From NCBI RefSeq assembly GCF_025567345.1, contig NZ_JAOQJS010000002.1, positions 310,001 to 374,000 of the forward strand: a stretch of DNA of 64,000 nt. Reading direction: 5' to 3'. Shown piece by piece: positions 47,472 to 57,133 of the stretch; positions within the stretch are counted from its first letter, which is position 1; every line of letters starts with the position of its first letter. The notes beneath the pieces are model-generated. The model saw only the letters and a program-made list of their open reading frames with translations. It was not told the origin of the DNA and did no database searches. The translations under genes were made by a program, and so were the position numbers. Source of the DNA: Coprococcus ammoniilyticus (GTDB lineage Bacteria; Bacillota; Clostridia; Lachnospirales; Lachnospiraceae).

Positions 47472-47700
47472 TAAAGGCTTGTGCCCTGCTGACAATAATA
47501 TAATGCTCTATATATTACTTCGACATTCACGTAATTTCGTTATGAGACTTGCACTAGCCGTCAGCACCAAGCCCATGTCTGAACCCGTGAGGGTGAGTTT
47601 GGGCGACTGCTGACAAACAGGTGTGCAAGTCGAATAGAAATGAAGTGAGTCGAGTAATATATAGAGCATTATACATAGCAGCAAGGGAACAAGCCCTCAT
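47472..47700. repeat. ~229-bp imperfect palindromic intergenic element
   Basis: Nearly the whole stretch folds on itself. A perfect 19-bp pair joins 47501-47519 to 47653-47671; outer arms continue as GGCTTGT..CCCTGCTG against its complement at 47675-47695; inner pairs are GACTTGCAC (47546-47554) with GTGCAAGTC (47623-47631), GTCAGCA (47560-47566) with TGCTGAC (47608-47614), and an apical ACCC-GTGA-GGGT. It contains no gene. It lies between the convergent ends of asnB and dpaB. It resembles a MITE-like element or a large structured RNA; the distinction needs copies elsewhere in the genome. Confidence 0.75.
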
Positions 47701-47702
47701 TT

Positions 47703-48287
47703 TTATTTGTCACATAACACCGGCTGAATCTGCTTCCCCTTTAAAGCCTCCTCTATCGTCTCCGGTATCATGGACAGTTTTCCGATCAGGGAATTCGGCT
47801 TCTTTACCGGATCATCCTGATAAAATGGAACAAAATAAATATTCTTCATATTCATCAGCATTCCGATATTCTTAAAATTCATTCCCATCGCATCATTTGT
47901 TGAAATGCTGATGATCAGCGGTTTATTATTCCTGATATGCGCCTTCGCTGCCATCAGCACCGGAGAATCCGTGATACCATTACATAACTTTGCAAGTGTG
48001 TTGCCTGTACATGGAGCGATCACCAGTACATCCAGATATGCTTTTGGTCCGATCGGTTCTGCCTCCTGGATGGTAAAGATCCCTTTCTTCCCTGTTATCC
48101 TCTGAATGTCTTTTACAAAATCATCCCCTCTGCCAAATCTGGTATCGTACGTTGCAGACCGTTCGGAAAAGATCGGATATACCGATATTCCAAGCTTTGT
48201 CATTTCCTCTATCTCTATCTTTACTTTATCAAAAGTACAAAACGAACCGGTTATTGCAACGCCGCAATTGCACCCTGATAAACTCAT
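47703..48287 (-). CDS. dpaB: Dipicolinate synthase subunit B
   Basis: A 194-residue flavoprotein-like subunit (SpoVFB) that, with DpaA, makes dipicolinic acid in the mother cell during sporulation. VAITGSFCTFDK at the N-terminus and APCTGNTLAKLCNGITDSPVLMAAKAH are family hallmarks. The start at 48287 has AAAGGA eight bases upstream. A sigma-K-like promoter lies in the 181-base gap to dpaA. Confidence 0.93.
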   Translation of the reverse strand: MSLSGCNCGVAITGSFCTFDKVKIEIEEMTKLGISVYPIFSERSATYDTRFGRGDDFVKDIQRITGKKGIFTIQEAEPIGPKAYLDVLVIAPCTGNTLAKLCNGITDSPVLMAAKAHIRNNKPLIISISTNDAMGMNFKNIGMLMNMKNIYFVPFYQDDPVKKPNSLIGKLSMIPETIEEALKGKQIQPVLCDK

Positions 48288-48431
48288 ATCTATAATCCTT
48301 TCCATTCTATACAATTCATAAAATCATTCTGATCCATACTGTTTTATCAATTCCAGGCTGTTGTGTCTGGTTCCAACTATTTAACAAAACCAGACAAAAA
48401 CTACTGCCTGACAATGATTTTATGTTTATTA

Positions 48432-48458
48432 TAGTGTATGCAGGATCATAAACTATGT
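48432..48458 (-). promoter_or_regulatory. Sigma-K-like promoter before dpaB
   Basis: On the minus strand AC, 16 bases, CATACACTA fits the mother-cell sigma-K consensus (AC, 16-17 bases, CATAnnnTA). It lies between the dpaA stop and dpaB. B. subtilis spoVF is sigma-K controlled, which supports the reading. Confidence 0.6.
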
Positions 48459-48468
48459 GACTGTTTTA

Positions 48469-49326
48469 TCAAAGATACGACAAAACTGCCTCGCCCAGGA
48501 TCTCACCGGAAGTTTTGGGCGAATACCGTCCCGGAATCCCCAGACTGTGTTTATAACAGATCCCCTGCTCATCCAGATATGCAAAATCCGTTCCGCCCGG
48601 TTTGGATGCTATATCCAGAATAACAACATCCGGACGAAGCTTTGACAAGACTGTCCGATCAAGCACAGGCGCCGGTATCGTATTGTAACAGAAATCAAAT
48701 GTATCCAGCTTTTCACAGGAAGCCAACTGATTCAACAATATCGTATGACAATCCCCCATGGCTGCCTTAATACAGGCTTCCACACTTCTGGCTGTAACCG
48801 TCACCTCCGCACCCATACGAAGCAGCTTCTGTGCAAGGACACGCCCGCATCTTCCATAACCGGTAACCAGACATTTGCTGTTTTCTATATTGATATCACT
48901 CATCATAAAGCTTTCCGTGATCGCACCTTCTGCCGTTGCAACCGCATTTTTTAGCGCAACACAGTCATCCTTCATATAATCGTGACATGGTATACCTGAT
49001 TCTGCACAGGCTTTTGTCAATTCCTGTGAGATCACGCCCCCACATACCAGACCAAAGTCCCCCACCATGAAAGCAAGTGCTTCTGCCGTAAGCTCTGAGC
49101 AGCCATTGATATGGATTCCGTCCTTTGTAACCGGAACTGGAAGCAACAGCCCGGTTTCTTTTAAAGTATCATCGGTCTTGAGATTTCCAATTATATCCTG
49201 TAATTTTTCTCCGGTATCTGCAAGTTCCGGCACCTTCCATGTAAAAACCGGATAGCCCTGTTCTTTTAAATATAAGACCAGATAGTGGCAACGCAGGTCA
49301 CCACCCACTACAACAAACTGTTTCAA
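48469..49326 (-). CDS. dpaA: Dipicolinate synthase subunit A
   Basis: A 285-residue NAD(P)-dependent subunit (SpoVFA). An N-terminal segment begins with KQFVVVGGDLRCHYL; a Rossmann fold follows with VTGYGRCGRVLAQKL and DIASKPGGTDF near the end. The start is taken as TTG at 49326, with GGGAGG seven bases upstream; ATG at 49368 would add 14 residues without a comparable site. Dipicolinate is the main core solute of endospores. Confidence 0.92.
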   Translation of the reverse strand: MKQFVVVGGDLRCHYLVLYLKEQGYPVFTWKVPELADTGEKLQDIIGNLKTDDTLKETGLLLPVPVTKDGIHINGCSELTAEALAFMVGDFGLVCGGVISQELTKACAESGIPCHDYMKDDCVALKNAVATAEGAITESFMMSDINIENSKCLVTGYGRCGRVLAQKLLRMGAEVTVTARSVEACIKAAMGDCHTILLNQLASCEKLDTFDFCYNTIPAPVLDRTVLSKLRPDVVILDIASKPGGTDFAYLDEQGICYKHSLGIPGRYSPKTSGEILGEAVLSYL

Positions 49327-49422
49327 ATAATAACCTCCCTGTTTCTTTTCATCAATCTTATACTCCATATTATATAGTAACCTGTCATCTGTTGCCCGTA
49401 TACTACAACTATACTTCAACGA

Positions 49423-50784
49423 TCAGGAATAATTTCTGTCAATATAATACTTTATGTACCCACTTATAAAATCCATCCATGTCATTCCGGATATTGTTTC
49501 TGTAATAAATACCGGATAAATAGCATAGACCTTACCGTTAATTGACAGAACAACGGAACCAATCTGCATCCCGGTTTGCAACGGAAGTCCAAGTTTCTCC
49601 GGCAGAATATACCGGACAGTGATCTGCTCATCTTCCCGCAGCAACAATGTTTCTGAAAAGCTGCAGTCCCATGCGATCGTGGCCTTTTCTGCATCCTGCT
49701 GTTTTCGGTAATTGGAATCATACTGAATAGGAATGTCCGTTTTTTGCAGGATATCATCTTTTATGGTATGTTCCTGATAATGATCCAGTCCATAGTTCAT
49801 AAGCTTTTTCGTATCTGCCCATTTATAAGTTTTATTCCCCGGCCAGCCGCATCCAAGCAAAGCTACGATGAACAGCTTTCCATCCCGTTCTAACGCTCCA
49901 ACATAACAATAACCGGCTGTTCCTGTAAATCCGGTCTTACCTGTCAGTGCTCCATCCATCATATTCAGAAATGCATTATGATTATTGCAGGTAAAGCTTC
50001 TGGTTCCTGCAAGATTGGTAAAAGAATAGACAGACGTTCTTGTGATCGTAAGAAATGTATCCTTTTCAGACGACTCTTTGATACAATACCGCAGGATCCG
50101 AGCCAGGTCAGCAGCCGTTGTTCCGTGTATTCCATGTTCATCCTTTGCATCTAAGCCATTTGGCGTAATAAAATGTGTCTTCATGCAGCCAATATCCTCT
50201 GCCTTCTGATTCATCAGCTCCGCAAATTGTTCCACACTTCCGCCAATATGCTCTGCGATCGCAACTGCACTGTCATTATGGCTTTCCAGCATCAGCGAAT
50301 ACAGAAGATCTTTTAATTTATATTCCTCTCCCTCTCTGATATTAAGCTGTACATCCGGCATCTTTGCTGCATAGGAAGATACGACCACCGTATCGTCCAG
50401 ATCACCATATTCAAGTGCCAAAATACAGGTAAGGATCTTCGTCGTACTGGCATTTGCACGAACTTCTTCACCTGCTTTATCATACAGGATCCTGCCGTTT
50501 TCTCCATCCATCAGAACAGCCGACAGTGCATGAAGATCATTGTCTGTGATCTTTTGCTCTGTATCTACCTGAAGGGTATTGCTGTTCTGTTTGCTGTGAT
50601 CATTCCAATGAACTATCCTTTGCTGTTGCGGCTGCATCACAAATGCTTTCGCAGGAATCACAGAACAGAGCAATACTGAAGCAACAAGGATCCATGCAAA
50701 CAGAAAACCTGCGGGAATCTTCTGTCGCCTTCTTCCTGCAGGTTTCTGTTTTCTTTTATGATATTTGAAATATAACCCTAACAT
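49423..50784 (-). CDS. D-alanyl-D-alanine carboxypeptidase, sporulation-type (DacB/DacF-like)
   Basis: A 453-residue S11-family enzyme. An Arg/Lys-rich N-terminal tail and signal anchor (~25-48) precede the catalytic motifs: STTK at 113-116 (SxxK), SHND (SxN) and KTGFTG (KTG). Its place next to scpA-scpB and dpaA-dpaB matches sporulation carboxypeptidases that lower cortex cross-linking. It is a distant paralogue of the carboxypeptidase at 26452-27690, which sits with vegetative cell-wall genes. Confidence 0.88.
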   Translation of the reverse strand: MLGLYFKYHKRKQKPAGRRRQKIPAGFLFAWILVASVLLCSVIPAKAFVMQPQQQRIVHWNDHSKQNSNTLQVDTEQKITDNDLHALSAVLMDGENGRILYDKAGEEVRANASTTKILTCILALEYGDLDDTVVVSSYAAKMPDVQLNIREGEEYKLKDLLYSLMLESHNDSAVAIAEHIGGSVEQFAELMNQKAEDIGCMKTHFITPNGLDAKDEHGIHGTTAADLARILRYCIKESSEKDTFLTITRTSVYSFTNLAGTRSFTCNNHNAFLNMMDGALTGKTGFTGTAGYCYVGALERDGKLFIVALLGCGWPGNKTYKWADTKKLMNYGLDHYQEHTIKDDILQKTDIPIQYDSNYRKQQDAEKATIAWDCSFSETLLLREDEQITVRYILPEKLGLPLQTGMQIGSVVLSINGKVYAIYPVFITETISGMTWMDFISGYIKYYIDRNYS

Positions 50785-50838
50785 ACGATCACCGGATATA
50801 TTCTTTCTTCATAAAAATATATTCCGGATCTGTCGGTT

Positions 50839-51513
50839 TTATGACTCGTTATCCAGCCCGAGTGTGATCTCATTTGCCTCTTCCTGTGCTTCCTTCTTAA
50901 AGTCCTCGATCTTATCCGGACTGATCATCGGAAGCTCCTCTGTCGATGCAACGCCGAAGCTTCGCAGGAATTCCTCTGTCGTTCCAAACAGGATCGGTCG
51001 TCCCGGAGCATCCAGTCGTCCAACCTCATCTACCAGTCCGTATTCCATCAGCTTATTGATCGCATGTGCACAGGAAACTCCACGGATGGCTTCAATCTCC
51101 GGTCTGGTGATCGGCTGCTTATAGGCAACGATCGACAGGGTTTCAAGCAGTACATCCGTCAGATTTGGTTTCTTCGGTGTACAGACAACCTTTGTCAACA
51201 CATCGTAGTACTCATTTCTGGTACACAACTGATATGCATTTTCAAGCTCGACCATCTTAATGCCCCGATCAGACTGATTATAAATTTCCAGCACCTCTTC
51301 CATCTGCTTGGACAGCTTCTTTGTCTCCATCTCCAGTGCCTTAGCCAGTCGATCTACTGACACAGACTCCCCAATGGAAAACAGTATTGCTTCAACTGCA
51401 GAAACCAGATATTCTGTACTGTATTCTTTATAAACAACCGGCTGTTCTTCTACATTTTCCAGTGTTATCTCATTTACTGTTGCTTCGTTCTCTTTTATCT
51501 CACCCATACCCAT
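50839..51513 (-). CDS. scpB: Segregation and condensation protein B
   Basis: A 224-residue winged-helix kleisin-interacting subunit of the SMC complex. The family core is ILFSIGESVSVDRLA, with ETLSIVAYKQPITRPEIEAIRG and GRLDAPGRPILFGTT in the second winged helix. The start at 51513 directly follows the scpA stop (TAAGATG) and has GAGG five bases upstream. An acidic Glu/Asn-rich N-terminal tail precedes the domain. Confidence 0.94.
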   Translation of the reverse strand: MGMGEIKENEATVNEITLENVEEQPVVYKEYSTEYLVSAVEAILFSIGESVSVDRLAKALEMETKKLSKQMEEVLEIYNQSDRGIKMVELENAYQLCTRNEYYDVLTKVVCTPKKPNLTDVLLETLSIVAYKQPITRPEIEAIRGVSCAHAINKLMEYGLVDEVGRLDAPGRPILFGTTEEFLRSFGVASTEELPMISPDKIEDFKKEAQEEANEITLGLDNES

Positions 51514-51514
51514 C

Positions 51515-52402
51515 TTATCCTCGTTCTGTCTCATTGGCTTCACCATCTGCCTGATGAATGGCTTCTGCATTTGTCTCTATTGAATCCGGCACATCTGCAT
51601 CTGTTTTATCTGTATCAGTATTCTGGCTGTTCAACTCATATGCAGCAATGTCATCTCTGGAATCAATGATGATCTCTCCAAATATCTCTTTCTGCCGGAT
51701 CTTAATGGCTCCAATCTTCATAAGCTCTAATATTGCAAGAAATGTTACGATAATATTCGATCTCGATGCCTGCATTTCAAGCAGTGTCCGGAAATTGATG
51801 CCTGCAAGTCCGCGGACCTGTTCCCGTACCTCCGCCATCTTTGCTTCCAGTGAGATCTCCTCTCTCTCGATATTTTTGAACTTACTACGGATCGGATCTA
51901 CCTTTTCAACCTGTTTCCGCATCACGGATTTGAAGATCTCATTCAGTTTTTCCAGATTCATATCATATTCCGAGATCAGTGCAACCGGATCCACGACCGG
52001 CTTGAAATTTTTCACCTCTGCAGGAATGCTTTCTTTTTTATAAAATGCCTTTGCACCGTCAAGCTCCAGATCTTTCAGCTCACTTGCCGCATATTTGTAC
52101 ATCTTATACTCCAGCAATCTGCGGACAAGCTCTTCTCTCGGATCCTCTTCCTCCTCATCCTCTTCTGTTACCTTCGGAAGAAGCATCTTGGATTTGATAC
52201 GGATCAGAGTTGCCGCCATGACCAGGAATTCACTCATAACATCCAGGTCTTCCTCTTCCATATGATTCACATAATCCAGATATTGCTCTGTGATCGTTAC
52301 AATCGGTATATCATAAATATTTACTTTATTCTTTTCGATCAGATGAAGGAGCAGATCAAGTGGTCCTTCAAATACATTCAGTTTTACATCGATTGCCGAC
52401 AT
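51515..52402 (-). CDS. scpA: Segregation and condensation protein A (kleisin)
   Basis: A 295-residue kleisin that bridges SMC heads. The start FEGPLDLLLHLIEKNKV is diagnostic, followed by FLVMAATLIRIKSKMLLP. The C-terminal winged helix includes TFLAILELMKIGAIKI. A Thr/Asp/Ala-rich tail of about 45 residues extends past the domain. It works with ScpB and with SMC (6019-9576). Confidence 0.95.
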   Translation of the reverse strand: MSAIDVKLNVFEGPLDLLLHLIEKNKVNIYDIPIVTITEQYLDYVNHMEEEDLDVMSEFLVMAATLIRIKSKMLLPKVTEEDEEEEDPREELVRRLLEYKMYKYAASELKDLELDGAKAFYKKESIPAEVKNFKPVVDPVALISEYDMNLEKLNEIFKSVMRKQVEKVDPIRSKFKNIEREEISLEAKMAEVREQVRGLAGINFRTLLEMQASRSNIIVTFLAILELMKIGAIKIRQKEIFGEIIIDSRDDIAAYELNSQNTDTDKTDADVPDSIETNAEAIHQADGEANETERG

Positions 52403-52464
52403 ATTGTCTCCCTTTATCCCATACAGACGCCATCAAGGTTTTTTCACATCTGTTCTCTGTATGC

Positions 52465-53937
52465 CTATATAATAATGCAGACCAGTCCGCCATTTCCATC
52501 ATTTACGATCTTCTCCATGGTATCCTGAAGCTTCTGCTTGCTTTCTACATTCATCTTATTTGTCTTTGTATTTAATCCATCCTCTACAAGCTGCTCGATC
52601 GACTTGCCAAAGATATTCACATCCCAGATATCTTCTCCATTCTCTCCGGTGCTTGTTTTGATATATTCGACCAGATCCTCCGCCTGCTCCTTCGTACCAA
52701 CGATCGGTGCGATCTCCGTTGTAATATTCGCTTTGATCATATGAACCGATGGTGCCTCTGCCTTGATCTTTACTCCATATTTGTTGCCTGCCTTGATCAG
52801 CTCCGGTGTTTCCAGTGTAATATCCTTCTTTTCCGGCATTACCAGACCATAACCGCCATTTTTCACACTGTCAAGTGCATTTATAACCCCATTGCAGAAC
52901 TTTTTCTTTTCTGCCATATCTTTGATCTCTGTAATAAAATCATACTCATTATGGATTTCTGTCCCAAGCATATCGGAAAGCATCTCATAATAATATCTTC
53001 CATAGATCGTAACCTGAACACTCAGCGAACCGTCTGCAAGATTTACATTGTTATATGTATACTTTTCCACATATTCATTTTCCGGAAAAGCAAAATGAAC
53101 CATATCATATATGTGCTGATTGCTGTTCATGATGTCCATGGCATTCTCGATCACACTCTTTTTGATCTTATTGTCATTCTCGGATACCTCCAGCCACTTT
53201 GGTATCACAAAATTAATACAGGTGATAGGAAAACTATACAGCATCGAAGTAAAGATCGCATTGATATCATTTCTGCTCAACTGATCACAGTTTACGGGAA
53301 GAACCGCAACACCATATTTATCTACCATCGTTGCTGCAAGCTCTTTTGTTTCTTTTGCTCCCGGTCGATTTGAATTCAACAGGATCACAAACGGCTTTCC
53401 AATAGCTTTTAATTCCGCTATCGTTTTCTCTTCTGCTGCAAGATAGTTTTCTCTTGCCAGATCGCCAAAGCTGCCATCACAGGTCACCACGATCCCGATC
53501 GTTGAATGACTGTTGATCACCTTCCTGGTTCCGATCTCTGCCGCTTTTGCAAATGGAATATCATAATCAAACCATGGAGTCTTGACCATCCGTTCTTTTC
53601 CATCCTCCATCTGACCTTCCGCTCCATCTACAACATAGCCAACGCAGTCGATCAGCCGGACACGCATATCGATCTCATCATCTACCCGGATCTCGACGCC
53701 TTCTTTGGGTATGAATTTGGGTTCTGTCGTCATGATTGTCTTACCGGACGCAGACTGTGGCATTTCATCCAGCGCAATCTCACGGTCATTCTCATCTTTT
53801 ATATTTGGAATGACCATCATTTCCATAAACCGTTTGATAAATGTTGATTTTCCGGTTCGTACCGGACCTACAACACCTATGTAAATTTCACCATTTGTTC
53901 TGGCATTGATGTCGTTGTACACATTAAAGCCTCCCAT
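52465..53937 (-). CDS. spoIVA: Stage IV sporulation protein A
   Basis: A 490-residue ATPase that polymerises on the forespore to form the basement layer of the coat. Walker A GPVRTGKST is near residues 24-32, preceded by NVYNDINARTNGEIYIGVVG. The C-terminal end GGLVCIII fits the conserved hydrophobic tail needed for localisation. The start at 53937 has AGGAGG five bases upstream. Confidence 0.97.
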   Translation of the reverse strand: MGGFNVYNDINARTNGEIYIGVVGPVRTGKSTFIKRFMEMMVIPNIKDENDREIALDEMPQSASGKTIMTTEPKFIPKEGVEIRVDDEIDMRVRLIDCVGYVVDGAEGQMEDGKERMVKTPWFDYDIPFAKAAEIGTRKVINSHSTIGIVVTCDGSFGDLARENYLAAEEKTIAELKAIGKPFVILLNSNRPGAKETKELAATMVDKYGVAVLPVNCDQLSRNDINAIFTSMLYSFPITCINFVIPKWLEVSENDNKIKKSVIENAMDIMNSNQHIYDMVHFAFPENEYVEKYTYNNVNLADGSLSVQVTIYGRYYYEMLSDMLGTEIHNEYDFITEIKDMAEKKKFCNGVINALDSVKNGGYGLVMPEKKDITLETPELIKAGNKYGVKIKAEAPSVHMIKANITTEIAPIVGTKEQAEDLVEYIKTSTGENGEDIWDVNIFGKSIEQLVEDGLNTKTNKMNVESKQKLQDTMEKIVNDGNGGLVCIII

Positions 53938-54080
53938 ATATACCTCCTGCATTTCTTACACATTTTCCGTTTCTGCTCCTGTATTTGTATCATAAAAAAT
54001 GGAAATACAAAATCTGTTTCCTATGTAAAGATTATCATATAAGTAATATATGAAAGAGCTTTTACAAGTATGTCAAAAAC

Positions 54081-55082
54081 TTACTCCTCTACAGATATCT
54101 CTGCCTTTCTGTCTCTGGTAAGCAGATCCACAACTGCTTCACGGGCAGGCTTGCCCTCGAATAATACCTTATTTACCTCTTCAACGATCGGCATATCGAC
54201 TCCGTACTTCTTTGCAAGCTTCAGTGTCGCCTTTGCGGAATATACCCCTTCTACTACCATCTTGACCTCAGCCATTGCTTCTTTGTAGCTCTTGCCCTGT
54301 CCGATCAGATAACCGGCATTCCGGTTACGGCTGTGCTTGGACGTACAGGTAACGATCAGATCACCCATACCGGATAAACCGGCAAGTGTCTCTACATGTG
54401 CTCCCATCGCAGTTCCGAGTCGTAAGATCTCTGCCATTCCTCTGGTCATTAACGCTGCCTTCGTATTATCTCCAAAACCAAGACCATCCGTAATTCCTGC
54501 AGCCAGCGCAATAACATTCTTAACAGATCCGCCAAGTTCGATTCCGGTTACATCTGTACTGGTATACACACGGAATACATCATTCATAAACGTATTCTGG
54601 ATCAGCTTAGCAGTATCCATATCGCGTGCTCCGGCTACTACTGTTGTCGGAATACCAATACCAACCTCCTCTGCATGGCTTGGTCCGGAAAGAACTGCAA
54701 CCTTTGCTCCAGGGATCTCACTCTCGATGATCTCTACGATCGGAGTCAGGGTTGCCTCCTCAATGCCCTTGCTGACATTGACGATCAACTGATCGTTTGT
54801 AATGTAAGGCGCGATCTTCTTTGCTGTGCTCCGGATAAATGGGGACGGAACTGCACAGACGATCATTTTTTTCCCTTTTATCGTCTGTTCCAAATCTGTT
54901 GTAAATGTGATTGTTTCATTCAGATGAACACCTGGAAGACGATCCCTCTGCTCCCTGTATGTGTTCAGCATTTCAATCTCTTTTTCATCAATGGACCAGA
55001 CGGTAACATCATGCCCATTCCCCGCCAGCAGGTTTGCAAGTGCAGATCCCCAGCTCCCTGCTCCTAAAATACCTATTATCAT
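54081..55082 (-). CDS. gpsA: Glycerol-3-phosphate dehydrogenase [NAD(P)+]
   Basis: A 333-residue enzyme that reduces dihydroxyacetone phosphate to sn-glycerol-3-phosphate. The Rossmann motif GILGAGSWGSALANLLA opens the protein; the catalytic Lys lies in GSVKNVIALAAGI, and GLSGMGDLIVTCTS is conserved. It supplies the acceptor for PlsY, encoded just upstream. Confidence 0.97.
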   Translation of the reverse strand: MIIGILGAGSWGSALANLLAGNGHDVTVWSIDEKEIEMLNTYREQRDRLPGVHLNETITFTTDLEQTIKGKKMIVCAVPSPFIRSTAKKIAPYITNDQLIVNVSKGIEEATLTPIVEIIESEIPGAKVAVLSGPSHAEEVGIGIPTTVVAGARDMDTAKLIQNTFMNDVFRVYTSTDVTGIELGGSVKNVIALAAGITDGLGFGDNTKAALMTRGMAEILRLGTAMGAHVETLAGLSGMGDLIVTCTSKHSRNRNAGYLIGQGKSYKEAMAEVKMVVEGVYSAKATLKLAKKYGVDMPIVEEVNKVLFEGKPAREAVVDLLTRDRKAEISVEE

Positions 55083-55133
55083 ACTAAATACCTCTCCATC
55101 TTTATAACTTTGTGGTCGATATAATTTAACATA

Positions 55134-55811
55134 CTATGCCTGTTCTTCTGTTGTCTTATTTCTTCCCTTTAAAGAGAATTTATTCTCTGTTCCTTTGATC
55201 AGTCTGACAATATTCTGTTTATGACGATAGATTGCAAGCAAGGTAATAAGTCCTAAAACAATGCAGCTTTCAAGTTTCATCGAATCGGATGTAAAACCAT
55301 AAGAACCTGTATATGCAAATATTGTATAGGAAACTAAAAGTCCCAGGACAAGGCAGATAGAACCTACGGATACATATTTAGTTACAACCACACAGAATAC
55401 GAATAATCCTAGTTCAATAAGCGCAACTCTCCAATCCAGTAAACCGATTGCGATTCCGGATGTCGCTGCAATTCCTTTACCACCTTTAAACTGCATGTAA
55501 AACGGAAAATTATGTCCAAGTACAACGCCTGCCGCTGTATAGATTACAAACAAATATACGTTTTCAATGCCAAGAGCATTCATGATAATATGTGTGACGC
55601 TGCATGCGATCACTGATTTAAACAGATCACCAAGGAATACAACTGCTCCAGCCTTCTTTCCAAGTACACGAAGTGCATTTGTCGTTCCTGCATTACCACT
55701 TCCATATTCCCTTATATCAATACCATGTAATTTACCGTAAATATAGCTTGTCTGGATGATACCAAAGAAATATCCTCCAATCAGACATATGATTCTCGCC
55801 AGTACTAACAT
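55134..55811 (-). CDS. plsY: Acyl-phosphate:glycerol-3-phosphate acyltransferase PlsY
   Basis: A 225-residue membrane enzyme that acylates glycerol-3-phosphate with acyl-phosphate made by PlsX. Five or so hydrophobic segments carry the family motifs: GSGNAGTTNALRVLGKK, GHNFPFYMQFKGGKGIA and IYRHKQNIVRLIKGTENKF. Its ATG overlaps the der stop by one base (TAATG), indicating coupling. Confidence 0.96.
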   Translation of the reverse strand: MLVLARIICLIGGYFFGIIQTSYIYGKLHGIDIREYGSGNAGTTNALRVLGKKAGAVVFLGDLFKSVIACSVTHIIMNALGIENVYLFVIYTAAGVVLGHNFPFYMQFKGGKGIAATSGIAIGLLDWRVALIELGLFVFCVVVTKYVSVGSICLVLGLLVSYTIFAYTGSYGFTSDSMKLESCIVLGLITLLAIYRHKQNIVRLIKGTENKFSLKGRNKTTEEQA

Positions 55812-57133
55812 TATTTTTCTTTTCTCTCCCTGATAATAAATTTTAAAGGTGTTCCCCGGAAACCAAATGCTTCTCTGATCTTGTTTTCAATATAACGTGT
55901 ATAAGAGAAATGCATCAGTTCTTTATCATTTACGAATATAACAAATGTAGGCGGCTTAACAGCTACCTGCGTAATATAAAACAGCTTCAGACGTTTACCT
56001 TTATCTGTAGGCGGCTGCTGCATCGCAACTGCTTCTGTCATGATCTCGTTCAATACACCAGTCGCAACACGAAGCGAGTGATTCTCGATGACAGCATCGA
56101 TTGTTTCAAATAATTTCGGAAGTCTCTGTCCGGTCGCTGCCGATACGAATAACAGCTCTGCATAAGGCATATAAGACAGCTTTTCCCGGATCTCCTTTGT
56201 AAACTTATAAATGGTCTTGTCGTCTTTTTCCACAGCATCCCATTTGTTTACAACGATGATCATACCTTTTCCACGTTCATGTGCAATACCTGCGATCTTC
56301 GCATCCTGATCTGTGATACCCTCTGTTGCATCAATGACCAGAACCGCTACATTACATCGTTCAACAGCCGATACAGTACGGATGATACTGTAACGCTCAA
56401 TATCTTCTTTGATCTTGCTCTTTCTTCGAAGTCCTGCAGTATCAATAAACACATACTCCGTTCCATTTCTGACGATTTCGGTATCGATCGCATCTCTTGT
56501 CGTTCCGGCAATATCAGATACGATCACACGGTTTTCACCCAAAAGCTTATTGATGATCGATGACTTACCTACATTCGGCTTACCGATAATGGCAATTCTA
56601 GGTCTGTCATCTTCCTCTTCATTTTTTGATTCTTCATCAAAATGAGACACAACTTCATCTAACATATCTCCGATTCCAAGTCTGGATGCACCGGATATTG
56701 GAACAGGATCGCCCAGTCCGAGATTATAGAACTCATATACATCATTCATATATTTCTCAAAGCTGTCCACCTTGTTTACAACAAGGATCACCGGCTTCTT
56801 CGATTTACGGAGCATCTGGACTACCTTATGATCATCGTCCACAAGTCCCTGTCTGACATCTGTCATAAATATGATAACATCAGCAGTCTCAATGGCGATC
56901 TCTGCCTGCTCCCGCATACTTTTTAAAATAATATTGTCGCTTTCCGGCTCAATTCCACCGGTATCTATGATCGTAAAATTATAATCGAGCCAGCTCACAT
57001 CTGCATAGATTCTGTCTCTGGTTACGCCAGGCGTATCTTTTACAATTGAAATTTTCTCTCCTGCCAGTGCATTGAACAGGGTAGATTTACCTACATTTGG
57101 GCGTCCAACGATGGCTACTATCGGTTTACTCAT
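55811..57133 (-). CDS. der: Ribosome biogenesis GTPase Der (EngA)
   Basis: A 440-residue protein with two tandem GTPase domains: GRPNVGKST (residues ~9-17) and GKPNVGKSS (~183-191), with DTGG and DTAG switch II segments and NKVD/NKWD. A C-terminal KH-like domain contacts rRNA. It functions in 50S subunit maturation. It overlaps pgeF by eight bases. Confidence 0.97.
   Translation of the reverse strand: MSKPIVAIVGRPNVGKSTLFNALAGEKISIVKDTPGVTRDRIYADVSWLDYNFTIIDTGGIEPESDNIILKSMREQAEIAIETADVIIFMTDVRQGLVDDDHKVVQMLRKSKKPVILVVNKVDSFEKYMNDVYEFYNLGLGDPVPISGASRLGIGDMLDEVVSHFDEESKNEEEDDRPRIAIIGKPNVGKSSIINKLLGENRVIVSDIAGTTRDAIDTEIVRNGTEYVFIDTAGLRRKSKIKEDIERYSIIRTVSAVERCNVAVLVIDATEGITDQDAKIAGIAHERGKGMIIVVNKWDAVEKDDKTIYKFTKEIREKLSYMPYAELLFVSAATGQRLPKLFETIDAVIENHSLRVATGVLNEIMTEAVAMQQPPTDKGKRLKLFYITQVAVKPPTFVIFVNDKELMHFSYTRYIENKIREAFGFRGTPLKFIIRERKEK

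Noticed and set aside
53938..54060. Sigma-E promoter upstream of spoIVA
   Set aside because: CATA-like and ATATT-like pieces are present but not at the required spacing, so no site is called.
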